Shown here: positions 35,877 through 45,067 of the stretch, piece by piece
How positions within the stretch are numbered: position 1 is the first letter of the stretch
How the letters are laid out: every line of letters begins with the position of its first letter
From: Pseudomonas asplenii
GTDB taxonomy: Bacteria > Pseudomonadota > Gammaproteobacteria > Pseudomonadales > Pseudomonadaceae
Reading direction: 5' to 3'
Assembly (NCBI RefSeq): GCF_001293465.1
Contig: NZ_JSYZ01000015.1
Coordinates: 1-64,000 of the forward strand
DNA: 64,000 nucleotides
Made by a program: the position numbers and the translations under genes
The notes under the pieces: model-generated
What the model saw: the letters and a program-made list of their open reading frames with translations, nothing else
The model's database searches: none
Told to the model about the DNA's origin: nothing

Positions 35877-35893
35877 GGGTCGCAATCTCTGGT

Positions 35894-36943
35894 TTACGGT
35901 TTTGGGTGGACAACGTTCAGGTAGTGCCCTGCAACGTCGATCATTCGGTTGGCAAAACCCCATTCGTTGTCGAACCAGGCCAGCACGTTGACCAGCCTCG
36001 GGCCGGAAACGCGGGTCTGACTCGCATCGACAATCGCCGAATGGGGGTCATGGTTGAAATCACAGCTGGCGTGGGGCAACTCGGTATACGCCAGCAACCC
36101 CTTGAGCGGGCCGCTGGTGGCGGCTTCGCGCAGGATCCGGTTGACCTCCACGGCATCGGTGTCGCTGACGGTCTGCATCGTGATGTCGAGGCAGGACACG
36201 TTCACCGTCGGCACCCGTACCGCTTTGGCCTGGATTCGGCCGGCAAGTTCCGGCAGCAGCCGTTCGATACCGCGGGCCAGGCCGGTGGACACCGGGATGA
36301 TCGACTGGAAGGCCGAGCGCGTGCGCCGCAGGTCCTCGGCGTGGTAGGCGTCGATCACCGGCTGGTCGTTCATCGCCGAATGAATGGTGGTGATCGACAC
36401 ATGCTCCAGACCGATCGCCTGATCCAGCAGGCGCAACAGCGGCACGCTGCAGTTGGTGGTGCAGGAAGCGTTGGACACCAGCAGTTCGTCGCCGGTCAGG
36501 CAATCCTGGTTGACCCCATAAACGATGGTTGCGTCCACCGCCGCCTCGCTGGCCATCGGCTGGGAGAACAGCACCCGTGGCGCACCGGCCGCCAGGAAGC
36601 GCTGGCCGTCTTCGCGAGTGTGGTAGGCGCCGGAGCATTCGAGCACCAGGTCGACGCCCAGGCCGGCCCAGTCGATGTCTTCGGGGTTGGCGCTGCGCAG
36701 GACCTTCACGCAGCGGCCATTGATGTGCAGGCAATCGTCCTCGACCCGTACTTCGCCAGGAAAGCGGCCGTGGGTGGAGTCGAAGCGTGTCAGGTATTCA
36801 AGGCTGGCCATGTCGGCCAGATCGTTGAGGGCAACGATTTCCAGCCCGGCCCGGTCTCCCCGCTCGAACAGCGCACGCAGGACACAACGACCGATACGGC
36901 CGTAGCCGTTGAGGGCAACTCTGTAGGGACGCGGTTGAGGCAT
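35894..36943 (-). CDS. epd: Erythrose-4-phosphate dehydrogenase
   Basis: This NAD-dependent enzyme oxidises erythrose 4-phosphate to 4-phosphoerythronate, the first step toward pyridoxal phosphate; it belongs to the GAPDH family. The 349-residue protein has VALNGYGRIGRCVLRALF for NAD binding and the catalytic cysteine in SNASCTTN. The gene order epd-pgk-fba beside tkt is classic, and Epd rather than GAPDH is inferred from that order and the divergence of the sequence. The start is ATG at 36943. Confidence 0.9.
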   Translation of the reverse strand: MPQPRPYRVALNGYGRIGRCVLRALFERGDRAGLEIVALNDLADMASLEYLTRFDSTHGRFPGEVRVEDDCLHINGRCVKVLRSANPEDIDWAGLGVDLVLECSGAYHTREDGQRFLAAGAPRVLFSQPMASEAAVDATIVYGVNQDCLTGDELLVSNASCTTNCSVPLLRLLDQAIGLEHVSITTIHSAMNDQPVIDAYHAEDLRRTRSAFQSIIPVSTGLARGIERLLPELAGRIQAKAVRVPTVNVSCLDITMQTVSDTDAVEVNRILREAATSGPLKGLLAYTELPHASCDFNHDPHSAIVDASQTRVSGPRLVNVLAWFDNEWGFANRMIDVAGHYLNVVHPKP

Positions 36944-37051
36944 GGGGATCTCGCCGGAGCTTGAACATCAAGAACCCATGCCGGGGCATGGGTTCTGTGA
37001 AAACGGGACTGTCTGTGAGCCAGGGAAGCAGGCGGTGTTCGGGCTACCGCC

Positions 37052-37141
37052 TTCGCGGGCAAGCCCTGCTCCTACAGGAGGGTGCCGTGCACAAATGTTG
37101 CGTACGACACACACCTTGTAGGAGCAGGGCTTGCCCGCGAA
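37052..37141. repeat. REP doublet between epd and tkt
   Basis: TTCGCGGGCAAGCCCTGCTC continuing CTAC (37052-37075) is exactly complementary to 37118-37141, with 42 bp between. It sits between the tkt stop and the epd start, within what could be one leftward transcript. Confidence 0.87.
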
Positions 37142-37175
37142 GAGGCCGGCCCGGACAACCGACCTGTCACCGGAC

Positions 37176-39173
37176 TCAGTCTTCCAGCAGTTCCTCGGCC
37201 TGACCCAGGATGTTCTCCAGGGTGAAGCCGAACTCTTCGAACAGGGCTGCCGCCGGCGCCGACTCACCGTAGGTGGTCATGCCGATGACGCGGCCTTCCA
37301 GGCCCACGTACTTGTACCAGTAGTCGGCGTGCGCCGCCTCGATGGCGATCCGTGCACCGACTTCCAGCGGCAGGACCGCCTGCTTGTAGCTGGCATCCTG
37401 GGCATCGAACAGGCTGGTGCAAGGCATGGACACCACGCGGACCTTGCGGCCCTGCTCGGTCAGCTTGTCGAAGGCCTGTACCGCCAGGCCGACTTCGGAA
37501 CCGGTGGCGATCAGGATCAGCTCGGGCTCGCCTGCGCAATCCTTGAGCACGTAGCCACCACGGCTGATGTTGTCGATCTGCGCGGCATCACGCACCTGGT
37601 GCTGCAGGTTCTGCCGGGAGAAGATCAGCGCCGAAGGACCGGCCTTGCGCTCGATCGCATGCTTCCAGGCCACGGCGGATTCCACCGCGTCGGCTGGACG
37701 CCAGGTATCGAGGTTCGGCGTGGTGCGCAGGCTCGTCAGTTGCTCGATCGGCTGGTGGGTCGGGCCGTCTTCGCCCAGACCGATGGAGTCGTGGGTGTAG
37801 ACATGGATCACGCGCTGCTTCATCAGGGCCGACATGCGCACCGCGTTGCGGGCGTATTCCATGAACATCAGGAAGGTCGCGCCGTAAGGCACCAGGCCGC
37901 CGTGCAGGGCCACGCCGTTCATGATCGCGGTCATGCCGAACTCGCGCACGCCGTAGTACATGTAGTTGCCGCTGGCATCCTCGGCGCTGACGCCCTTGCA
38001 ACCTTTCCACAGGGTCAGGTTGGAGCCGGCCAGGTCAGCCGAGCCGCCGAGGAACTCGGGCAGCAGCGGACCGAAGGCGTTCAGGGCGTTCTGGCTGGCC
38101 TTGCGGCTGGCGATGGTTTCACCCTTGGCCGCGACTTCGGCGATGTAGGCCGAGGCCTTTTCCGAGAAGTCGGCTGGCAGTTCGCCGCTCAGGCGACGCA
38201 CCAGCTCGTTGGCTTCGGTCGGGAAGGCTGCGGAGTAGGCGGCGAAACGCTGGTCCCACTCGGCCTCGACGGCACGGCCGGCTTCCTTGGCGTCCCATTC
38301 GGCGTAGATGTCGGCCGGGATTTCGAACGGACCGTGGTTCCACTTCAGCGCGGCGCGGGTCAGGGCGATTTCCGCGTCACCCAGCGGGGCACCGTGGCAA
38401 TCTTCCTTGCCCTGCTTGTTCGGCGAACCGAAACCGATGGTGGTCTTGCAGCAGATCAGGGTCGGCTGCTCGCTCTTGCGGGCGGTCTCGATGGCGGTCT
38501 TGATCTCTTCCGGATCGTGACCGTCGACATTGCGGATCACCTGCCAGTTGTAGGATTCGAAACGCTTCGGCGTGTCGTCGGTGAACCAGCCTTCGACTTC
38601 GCCGTCGATGGAGATGCCGTTGTCGTCGTAGAAGGCGATCAGCTTGCCCAGGCCCAGGGTGCCGGCCAGGGACGCGACTTCATGGGAAATGCCTTCCATC
38701 ATGCAGCCGTCACCCAGGAACACATAGGTGTGGTGGTCGACGATGTTGTGGCCGGGACGGTTGAACTGCGCCCCCAGGACCTTTTCCGCCAGGGCGAAAC
38801 CGACGGCGTTCGCCAGGCCCTGGCCGAGTGGACCGGTGGTGGTTTCCACGCCCGGGGTGTAACCGAATTCGGGGTGACCCGGGGTACGGCTGTGCAGTTG
38901 ACGGAAATTCTTCAGGTCGTCGATCGACAGGTCGTAGCCGGTCAGGTGCAGCAACGAGTAGATCAGCATCGAGCCATGGCCGTTGGACAGGACGAAACGG
39001 TCACGGTCGGCGAAGGACGGGTTGCTCGGGTTGTGTTTCAGGTAGTCACGCCACAGTACTTCGGCAATATCCGCCATACCCATGGGGGCACCGGGATGGC
39101 CGCTGTTGGCTTTTTGCACGGCATCCATGCTGAGGGCACGAATGGCGTTGGCACGCTCACGACGGCTGGGCAT
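37176..39173 (-). CDS. tkt: Transketolase
   Basis: This thiamine-diphosphate enzyme of the pentose phosphate pathway moves two-carbon units between sugar phosphates and makes erythrose 4-phosphate, the substrate of Epd next door. The 665-residue protein has the TPP-binding GDGCMMEGISHEV and downstream DDNGISIDG, with the pyrimidine domain in the centre (FVPYGATF-like). I start at MPSRRERANAIRALSMD; the frame from 39224 adds 17 unlikely residues. The promoter region is shared with the plus-strand ArsR-methyltransferase gene. Confidence 0.97.
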   Translation of the reverse strand: MPSRRERANAIRALSMDAVQKANSGHPGAPMGMADIAEVLWRDYLKHNPSNPSFADRDRFVLSNGHGSMLIYSLLHLTGYDLSIDDLKNFRQLHSRTPGHPEFGYTPGVETTTGPLGQGLANAVGFALAEKVLGAQFNRPGHNIVDHHTYVFLGDGCMMEGISHEVASLAGTLGLGKLIAFYDDNGISIDGEVEGWFTDDTPKRFESYNWQVIRNVDGHDPEEIKTAIETARKSEQPTLICCKTTIGFGSPNKQGKEDCHGAPLGDAEIALTRAALKWNHGPFEIPADIYAEWDAKEAGRAVEAEWDQRFAAYSAAFPTEANELVRRLSGELPADFSEKASAYIAEVAAKGETIASRKASQNALNAFGPLLPEFLGGSADLAGSNLTLWKGCKGVSAEDASGNYMYYGVREFGMTAIMNGVALHGGLVPYGATFLMFMEYARNAVRMSALMKQRVIHVYTHDSIGLGEDGPTHQPIEQLTSLRTTPNLDTWRPADAVESAVAWKHAIERKAGPSALIFSRQNLQHQVRDAAQIDNISRGGYVLKDCAGEPELILIATGSEVGLAVQAFDKLTEQGRKVRVVSMPCTSLFDAQDASYKQAVLPLEVGARIAIEAAHADYWYKYVGLEGRVIGMTTYGESAPAAALFEEFGFTLENILGQAEELLED

Positions 39174-39370
39174 CGCTGATCTCCTGGGTTTTGAGTTGAA
39201 ACGAAACGGAAAAAAGGCGTGCATTTTCCCTCAGGGAGAGCCCTCGGGGCAATGACAGATAGTCGTTCCACCGCGTTTTTCCCGCCGATAGTTGCGCATC
39301 GTGCTGATGAATCCTTTCCGCTCCTGGTCTGTAGAGCCACGGGAAAACGGGAAAGTGCCATTTATCCTGC

Positions 39371-39392
39371 AATATCAAAAGTTTTTGATATT
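39371..39392. promoter_or_regulatory. Perfect palindrome, probable operator of the ArsR-type regulator
   Basis: AATATCAAAA and TTTTGATATT form a perfect 10-bp inverted repeat with 2 bp between, 43 bp before the ArsR-methyltransferase gene. The size and AT character fit an ArsR/SmtB operator. It is close enough to the start to control that gene and metK. Confidence 0.65.
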
Positions 39393-39434
39393 GACCTTGC
39401 GGGGCGTCGCGACGCTGACTAGACTGCTGGCCTT

Positions 39435-40430
39435 ATGAATCTACCTGCGCCCGCCCTGCTTCACGATCGCTGCGACGAGCTGTCCGCCCTGTGCAAGGCC
39501 GGCGGCGATCCGTTGCGGCTGAACGTATTGCGGGCGCTGGCCAACGACTCGTTCGGCGTGCTGGAGCTGGCGCAGATCTTCGCCATCGGTCAGTCGGGCA
39601 TGAGCCACCACCTCAAGGTACTGGCCCAGGCCAACCTGGTGGCGACCCGCCGGGAAGGCAACGCGATCTTCTATCGTCGCGCCCTGCCCCACACCGAATT
39701 GCCGGGCGGCCGGCTGCACGCCGCCCTGCTCGACGAGGTCGACGCCCTGCAACTGCCGGTCGAGGTGCAGGCCCGTATTACCCAGGTACACAGGCAACGG
39801 GCCGCCGCCAGCCAGGATTTCTTCGCCAAGGTCGCGGAAAAGTTCCGCGCCCAGCAGGACCTGATCGCCGGCCTGGCGCAATACCGCGAAAGCGTCCTGG
39901 CGCTGCTCGACAAGCTCAACTTCGCGCCGACCGCCACGGCCCTGGAAATCGGCCCCGGCGACGGTGGCTTCCTGCCCGAGCTGGCGCGGCGTTTCCAGCA
40001 GGTCACGGCGCTGGACAACAGCCCGGCCATGCTCGAATTGGCCCGCCAACTGTGCGACCGCGAGGCGTTGACTAATGTCAGCCTGCAACTGGCCGATGCA
40101 TTGCAGAACAACAGCATCCAGGCCGACTGTGTGGTCCTGAACATGGTCCTGCACCATTTCGCCGCGCCGGCCGAAGCCTTGAAGCAGATGACCGGGTTGC
40201 TGCGACCCGGCGGCAGCCTGCTGATAACCGAGTTATGCAGCCACAACCAGAGCTGGGCCAGGGAGGCCTGCGGTGATCTCTGGCTGGGGTTCGAACAGGA
40301 AGACCTGGCCCGTTGGGCCATCGCTGCGGGGCTCGTCCCCGGGGACAGCCTCTATGTAGGCTTACGTAATGGTTTCCAGATTCAGGTTCGCCACTTTCAG
40401 GGACCGACTGGCGCCACTCAACATCGGTAA
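39435..40430 (+). CDS. ArsR-type regulator fused to a SAM-dependent methyltransferase
   Basis: This 331-residue protein has an N-terminal winged helix of the ArsR family (about 18-90; VLELAQIFAIGQSGMSHHLKV). Its C-terminal part is a class I methyltransferase (about 140-300; LEIGPGDGGFLPELA, VVLNMVLHHFA, GGSLLITEL). The gene lies 19 bp before metK. Relatives (SahR class) are known to sense S-adenosylhomocysteine and control SAM-cycle genes. The link to that role comes from context and a palindrome upstream. Whether the methyltransferase part is active or only binds ligand is unknown. Confidence 0.82.
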   Translation: MNLPAPALLHDRCDELSALCKAGGDPLRLNVLRALANDSFGVLELAQIFAIGQSGMSHHLKVLAQANLVATRREGNAIFYRRALPHTELPGGRLHAALLDEVDALQLPVEVQARITQVHRQRAAASQDFFAKVAEKFRAQQDLIAGLAQYRESVLALLDKLNFAPTATALEIGPGDGGFLPELARRFQQVTALDNSPAMLELARQLCDREALTNVSLQLADALQNNSIQADCVVLNMVLHHFAAPAEALKQMTGLLRPGGSLLITELCSHNQSWAREACGDLWLGFEQEDLARWAIAAGLVPGDSLYVGLRNGFQIQVRHFQGPTGATQHR

Positions 40431-40449
40431 ACTCAGGAAAACCATCGAT

Positions 40450-41640
40450 ATGAGCGAATATTCCGTTTTCACCTCCGAGTCCGTGTCTGAAGGGCATCCG
40501 GACAAAATTGCCGACCAGATTTCCGATGCGGTGCTGGACGCCATCATTGCCCAGGACAAGTTTGCCCGCGTCGCGTGCGAAACCCTGGTGAAAACCGGCG
40601 TGGCGATCATCGCTGGCGAAGTCACCACTTCGGCCTGGGTCGACCTGGAAGACATCGTCCGCAACGTGATCCTCGACATCGGCTACAACAGTTCCGACGT
40701 CGGTTTCGATGGCGCGACCTGCGGTGTGATGAACATCATCGGCAAGCAGTCGGTGGACATCGCCCAGGGCGTTGACCGCAGCAAGCCGGAAGACCAGGGC
40801 GCCGGCGACCAGGGCCTGATGTTCGGCTACGCCAGCAACGAAACCCCGGAGCTGATGCCCGCCCCGATCGCCTACTCGCACCAACTGGTCCAGCGCCAGG
40901 CCGAAGCCCGCAAGTCCGGCCTGCTGCCATGGCTGCGTCCGGACGCCAAGTCGCAGGTGACCTGCCGCTACGAAGGCGGCAAGGTGGTCGGTGTCGACGC
41001 CATCGTCCTGTCGACCCAGCACAACCCTGACGTGTCCTACAGCGACCTGCGCGAAGGCGTGATGGAACTGATCGTCAAGCACGTCATCCCGGCCAACCTG
41101 CTGACCAAGGACACCCAGTTCCACATCAACCCGACCGGCAACTTCATCATCGGCGGCCCGGTGGGCGACTGCGGCCTGACCGGCCGCAAGATCATCGTCG
41201 ACAGCTACGGCGGCATGGCCCGTCACGGCGGCGGCGCCTTCTCCGGCAAGGACCCGTCCAAGGTTGACCGTTCCGCCGCCTACGCCGGTCGCTACGTGGC
41301 CAAGAACATCGTCGCCGCCGGCCTGGCCGACCGCTGCGAAATCCAGGTTTCCTACGCCATCGGCGTAGCCCAGCCAACCTCGATCTCGCTGAACACCTTC
41401 GGCACCGGCAAGATCAGCGACGACAAGATCATCAAGCTGGTTCGCGAGATCTTCGACCTGCGCCCGTACGCCATCACCACCATGCTCGACCTGCTGCACC
41501 CGATGTACCAGGACACCGCGGCCTATGGCCATTTCGGTCGTACCCCGGAGCTGAAGACCGTCGGCGACGACACCTTCACCACCTTCACCTGGGAAAAGAC
41601 CGACCGCATCGACGCCCTGCGAGCCGCTGCCGGCCTGTAA
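40450..41640 (+). CDS. metK: S-adenosylmethionine synthetase
   Basis: This 396-residue enzyme makes S-adenosylmethionine from methionine and ATP. The conserved SEGHPDKIADQ, the ATP-binding GAGDQGLMFGYA and the GGGAFSGKDPSKVDRS loop are all present. The start at 40450 (MSEYSVFTSES) is the family start. It follows the ArsR-methyltransferase gene by 19 bp and is probably in its operon. A strong terminator follows the stop. Confidence 0.98.
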   Translation: MSEYSVFTSESVSEGHPDKIADQISDAVLDAIIAQDKFARVACETLVKTGVAIIAGEVTTSAWVDLEDIVRNVILDIGYNSSDVGFDGATCGVMNIIGKQSVDIAQGVDRSKPEDQGAGDQGLMFGYASNETPELMPAPIAYSHQLVQRQAEARKSGLLPWLRPDAKSQVTCRYEGGKVVGVDAIVLSTQHNPDVSYSDLREGVMELIVKHVIPANLLTKDTQFHINPTGNFIIGGPVGDCGLTGRKIIVDSYGGMARHGGGAFSGKDPSKVDRSAAYAGRYVAKNIVAAGLADRCEIQVSYAIGVAQPTSISLNTFGTGKISDDKIIKLVREIFDLRPYAITTMLDLLHPMYQDTAAYGHFGRTPELKTVGDDTFTTFTWEKTDRIDALRAAAGL

Positions 41641-41660
41641 TTTGTCGGTTGCGTCACAAA

Positions 41661-41693
41661 AGCCCTTCATGGTTCGCCATGAAGGGCTTTTTC
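41661..41693 (+). terminator. Intrinsic terminator of metK
   Basis: AGCCCTTCATGG pairs with CCATGAAGGGCT around TTCG and is followed by TTTTTC. This is a textbook stem 20 bp after the metK stop. Confidence 0.92.
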
Positions 41694-41830
41694 ATGACAG
41701 CCGGTCATTCCCTGTACAAACCTGTTTCCCTATATTTCGCCATCTCGGACCCTGTTTCTCCCCTGGATATTGCACGGCGCCTGTTCGAGAACCTTCCTGA
41801 TGCGTCGGCAATCGAACATTGAGGTTTGCC

Positions 41831-42196
41831 ATGCGTACTTCCGCTTTCGCCCCCGCCGCGATCCTGCTCGGCCTGTTCACCCTTCCAGCCCAGGCCGCCG
41901 ACCTGAGCGCACTCACCAACCTGGCGACACAGCTGGGCGGTGGCTCGACGACACAGACGACCGGCAGTTGCAACCCCAAACAGGTGCAGGATCTGCAGAA
42001 ACAGATCTATGCCGCCAAGGTCAAGGGTGACACCGTCAAGGCCAACGGCCTGCAAATGGCCGTGGACCATATCACCGCCAGTTGCAGCGGCGTGGCCAGC
42101 TCCCAGCAGCCCATCAACAACACCGCGGCGCCCCAGGATCCCAAGGCGCAGGCGATCGATGCCGGCATCAAGGCACTGGGCGGCCTGTTCAAGTAA
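41831..42196 (+). CDS. Small exported protein with a DUF1090-like cysteine pair
   Basis: This 121-residue protein starts MRTSAFAPAAILLGLFTLPA and has a Sec signal peptide ending AQA-AD. The mature part carries CNPKQVQDLQKQIYAAKVKG with a second cysteine 38 residues on (ITASC). The downstream protein at 44056 has almost the same spacing and helical pattern between its cysteines, so the two look like distant paralogues of the DUF1090 type. The function is unknown and the location is probably periplasmic. A terminator follows. Confidence 0.75.
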   Translation: MRTSAFAPAAILLGLFTLPAQAADLSALTNLATQLGGGSTTQTTGSCNPKQVQDLQKQIYAAKVKGDTVKANGLQMAVDHITASCSGVASSQQPINNTAAPQDPKAQAIDAGIKALGGLFK

Positions 42197-42215
42197 GCCG
42201 ACATATGCGGTAAGA

Positions 42216-42240
42216 AAGCCCCGCCCCCGCGGGGCTTTTT
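42216..42240 (+). terminator. Intrinsic terminator after the small exported protein
   Basis: AAGCCCCG pairs with CGGGGCTT, followed by TTTAATG, 19 bp after the stop. Confidence 0.85.
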
Positions 42241-42284
42241 AATGCCCTAGGCTTTGCCTTTCGGTCGAGCAAGGAGGCTGCGGC

Positions 42285-43958
42285 ATGGGCTTCGTCCTGG
42301 GTATCGCCTTTTTCATCTGCTGTTTCGCAGCCCAGGCCGCGCCGTGCCCGCAGTGGCCGCAGGAGCGCGCCCTGCGCGAAATCGAGGCCCTGGAGCGGCA
42401 AATCGCCCAGTGGGACGAGCGTTACCACCGCCAGGGCATTTCGCCGGTCGCCGACGAGCTCTACGACCAGTCCCGCCAGACCCTGCAGGGCTGGCGCGAC
42501 TGCTTTGCCGCCGGCGGGAACCCGCCGGACAACCCGCTGCTCAAGGCGCGCGGGCCGACTCCCCATCCGATTGCCCATACCGGGCTGGACAAGCTGCCGG
42601 ACGAACAGGCGGCCCGGGACTGGATCAGCACCCGCCAGGACCTATGGATCCAGCCCAAGGTCGATGGCGTGGCCGTGACCCTCAGCTACCGGCAAGGTCG
42701 CTTGCAGCAGGTGATCAGCCGTGGCGACGGCCTCAAGGGCCAGAACTGGACCGACCAGGCCCGCCGGATCGCGGCCATTCCTGGCCAATTGCCGCAACCC
42801 CTCGACCTGGTGCTGCAAGGCGAGTTGTACTGGCGCCAGAGCGGCCATGTGCAGGCCGAACACGGCGGGCTGAACGCCCGCAGCAAGGTCGCCGGCCTGA
42901 TGGCCCGGCACCGCTTGCAACCCGATGAGGGCGAAAGCATTGGCCTGTTCGTCTGGGACTGGCCCGATGGCCCGGCGACCCAGCCTGAGCGCCTGCAAGG
43001 CCTGAGCGCCCTGGGCTTCCCCGACAGCGCGACCTACAGCCGGCCGATCAGGGGATTTGCCGAAGCCCGGCACTGGCGCGAGCGCTGGTTCCGAGAGCCG
43101 TTGCCCTTCGTCAGCGATGGCGTGGTTCTGCGTCAGGGTCAGCGGCCCGCCGCGCACCTCTGGCAGGCCCGGGCACCCTACTGGAGCGTCGCCTGGAAAT
43201 ACCCCTACAGCCAGGCCCTGGCCCATGTACGCCAGGTCAGCTTCAAGATCGGTCGCACCGGCCGGATCACGCCAATGCTCGAGCTGATCCCGGTACGCCT
43301 GGATGACCGTCAGATCAGGCGGGTCAGTACCGGCTCGCTGCAACGCTGGCGGGAGCTGGACATTCGTCCCGGCGATCAGGTGGCCATCAGCCTCGCCGGC
43401 CTGACCATTCCGCGCCTGGACGCGGTGGTCTGGCGCAGTGTCGAACGCGAACCGCTCGACGTCCCCAACCCGGACGATTTCCATGAGTCGAGTTGCTGGC
43501 GCTACGGCCCGGGCTGCGAAAGCCAGTTTCTCGCCCGACTGGCCTGGCTGAGCGGCAAGCAGGGGCTGGAGCTGCCAGGACTGGGCCCCGGCACCTGGGA
43601 AAAGCTGGCTCGCGCGGGCCGCCTTGAACAACTGCTCGATTGGCTGACCCTCGATGCCCACGAGCTTGCTAACATTGCCGGCCTGGGCCCGGTCGGCAGC
43701 CGGCAGTTGCTCGATAACGCCCGGTTGGCCCGACAACGGCCGTTCGAGCGCTGGCTGAGGGCCCTGGGCGTACCCGCCGGTGCCGGTATCAGGCTGGACG
43801 GCAACTGGCAGGCACTGGCCAGCCGAACCGTCGGGGCCTGGCAGGCCGAACCCGGGATCGGCCCCGAACGGGCCACGCGCCTGGGTGCCTTCTTTCGGGA
43901 CCCACAGGTAGTGGCCCTGGCTGAATCATTACGTGTCGCCGGGGTCGATGGGTTCTGA
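42285..43958 (+). CDS. ligB: NAD-dependent DNA ligase LigB
   Basis: This second NAD-dependent ligase, shorter than LigA, has 557 residues. The adenylation lysine is in QPKVDGVAVTLSYR (Lys125). OB-fold and HhH parts follow, the latter visible as ELANIAGLGPVGSRQLLD. There is no BRCT domain and the zinc finger is reduced, as usual for LigB. The first 19 residues look like a Sec signal peptide (MGFVLGIAFFICCFAAQAA) before a conserved CPQW, as in E. coli LigB. The genes on both sides encode small exported proteins. Confidence 0.92.
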   Translation: MGFVLGIAFFICCFAAQAAPCPQWPQERALREIEALERQIAQWDERYHRQGISPVADELYDQSRQTLQGWRDCFAAGGNPPDNPLLKARGPTPHPIAHTGLDKLPDEQAARDWISTRQDLWIQPKVDGVAVTLSYRQGRLQQVISRGDGLKGQNWTDQARRIAAIPGQLPQPLDLVLQGELYWRQSGHVQAEHGGLNARSKVAGLMARHRLQPDEGESIGLFVWDWPDGPATQPERLQGLSALGFPDSATYSRPIRGFAEARHWRERWFREPLPFVSDGVVLRQGQRPAAHLWQARAPYWSVAWKYPYSQALAHVRQVSFKIGRTGRITPMLELIPVRLDDRQIRRVSTGSLQRWRELDIRPGDQVAISLAGLTIPRLDAVVWRSVEREPLDVPNPDDFHESSCWRYGPGCESQFLARLAWLSGKQGLELPGLGPGTWEKLARAGRLEQLLDWLTLDAHELANIAGLGPVGSRQLLDNARLARQRPFERWLRALGVPAGAGIRLDGNWQALASRTVGAWQAEPGIGPERATRLGAFFRDPQVVALAESLRVAGVDGF

Positions 43959-44055
43959 GGAAAAAGCTGCAAACCGAATCGGAACACTCATACAACCGAG
44001 TCGGCTTTTATTTGTTCATTGTCACTTTTCAGTATTTTTCAGCACGGAGCCTTTC

Positions 44056-44451
44056 ATGAAACTTCCCTCTTCACTGGTGCTTTTCACCCTGTGCACGGTC
44101 ATGGCCGCCCCGCTCCTGGCCGCCGAGGAACAACCCGAACTGACCGGTTGCGCGGCCAAGCGCCAGGCCATCAGCAACCAGCTCGAGGCCGCCAGGGCCC
44201 AGGGCAACAGCGAACAACAGGCCGGCCTGGAGAAGGCCCTGGACGAAGTCACCACCCACTGCACCGACACCTCGCTGAAAAAGGAGCGGGAGAACAAGGT
44301 GCTCGATGCCCGGCACGAGGTCAGCCGCCGTCAGGCCGACCTCGACAAGGCGATGAAAAAGGGTGACCCGGAGAAGATCAACAAGCGCAAGGACAAACTC
44401 GCCGAGTCCCGCAAGGAGCTGCAGGACGCCCTGGACGAGCTGGACAAGTAG
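44056..44451 (+). CDS. DUF1090-family periplasmic protein
   Basis: This 131-residue protein has a signal peptide (MKLPSSLVLFTLCTVMAAPL, cleaved near LLA-AE) and a charged helical mature part. The DUF1090 pattern is clear: CAAKRQAISNQLEAARAQGN, a second cysteine 37 residues on (TTHC), then a long coiled-coil-like tail rich in Lys and Glu. The function of the family is unknown. I start at 44056, where GGAG lies upstream; the frame from 43933 is too long. It may be co-transcribed with ligB (97-bp gap). Confidence 0.85.
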   Translation: MKLPSSLVLFTLCTVMAAPLLAAEEQPELTGCAAKRQAISNQLEAARAQGNSEQQAGLEKALDEVTTHCTDTSLKKERENKVLDARHEVSRRQADLDKAMKKGDPEKINKRKDKLAESRKELQDALDELDK

Positions 44452-44471
44452 CCCGGCCCGCCCCCGTTCAC

Positions 44472-44921
44472 TCAGTGATCGCGAAACTCCTTGTGGCAGG
44501 CATCGCAGGCATCCTCGACCCTTTCCACCGCCGGCCTGAGCAGGCTGGCCTGGTAGGGCTGGACCTTGCTCGCCACCACCAGCTCGCCGGTGGCGCTCTC
44601 CAGCGAGCGGGCCAGTTCCTGAAAACGCGCCTGCTTTTGCCAGACATCGGCCTTGGCGCTGGTATGCTCCGTTTCCTTGACCTGCGGGAAATGTTTCCAC
44701 GGCTCATGGGACAGGCTATCCAGCTTGATCGCTCCCTCGGCAAACGCCGGGCCGTCGAAAGGGATCCGACCTCGGAGCATGCCGCCCAGGTCTTCGCTGG
44801 TCTTGAGCATCTGCTTGAAAATGGCCTTGCGCTGGCCCAGTGGCGAGTTCGGGTCGATACCGCCACAGGCGGCGAGGCTCAGGCCGGCCAGCAATACAAC
44901 GAAAAATTTCTTGATAGTCAT
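44472..44921 (-). CDS. Cytochrome c'-type haem lipoprotein
   Basis: This 149-residue protein has a lipobox (LAGLSLAAC) and near its C-terminus the single haem-attachment site DACDACHKEF. A CxxCH at the end of a four-helix domain is the mark of class II cytochromes c (c' and c-556). These carry electrons or bind small gases such as NO in the periplasm; which applies is not clear. Here a lipid anchor would hold it to a membrane. It is encoded alone, convergent with the DUF1090 gene. Confidence 0.87.
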   Translation of the reverse strand: MTIKKFFVVLLAGLSLAACGGIDPNSPLGQRKAIFKQMLKTSEDLGGMLRGRIPFDGPAFAEGAIKLDSLSHEPWKHFPQVKETEHTSAKADVWQKQARFQELARSLESATGELVVASKVQPYQASLLRPAVERVEDACDACHKEFRDH

Positions 44922-45067
44922 GATGGCATCAGGTCACGGGAGACGGCGGCCAGTATCCTCGCCTGAAGATCAAACACCAATAGGCCAGGCCGCCAATACC
45001 CTCACTCAATGAATGGATTACCTGAACAACGACTGAACAGGTGATCACTCAAGGAATACACCGCTTC

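Noticed and set aside
37131..39179. A 682-residue plus-strand frame mirroring tkt
   Set aside because: It is antisense to transketolase over its whole length; strong codon bias in tkt removes stop codons from the opposite strand.
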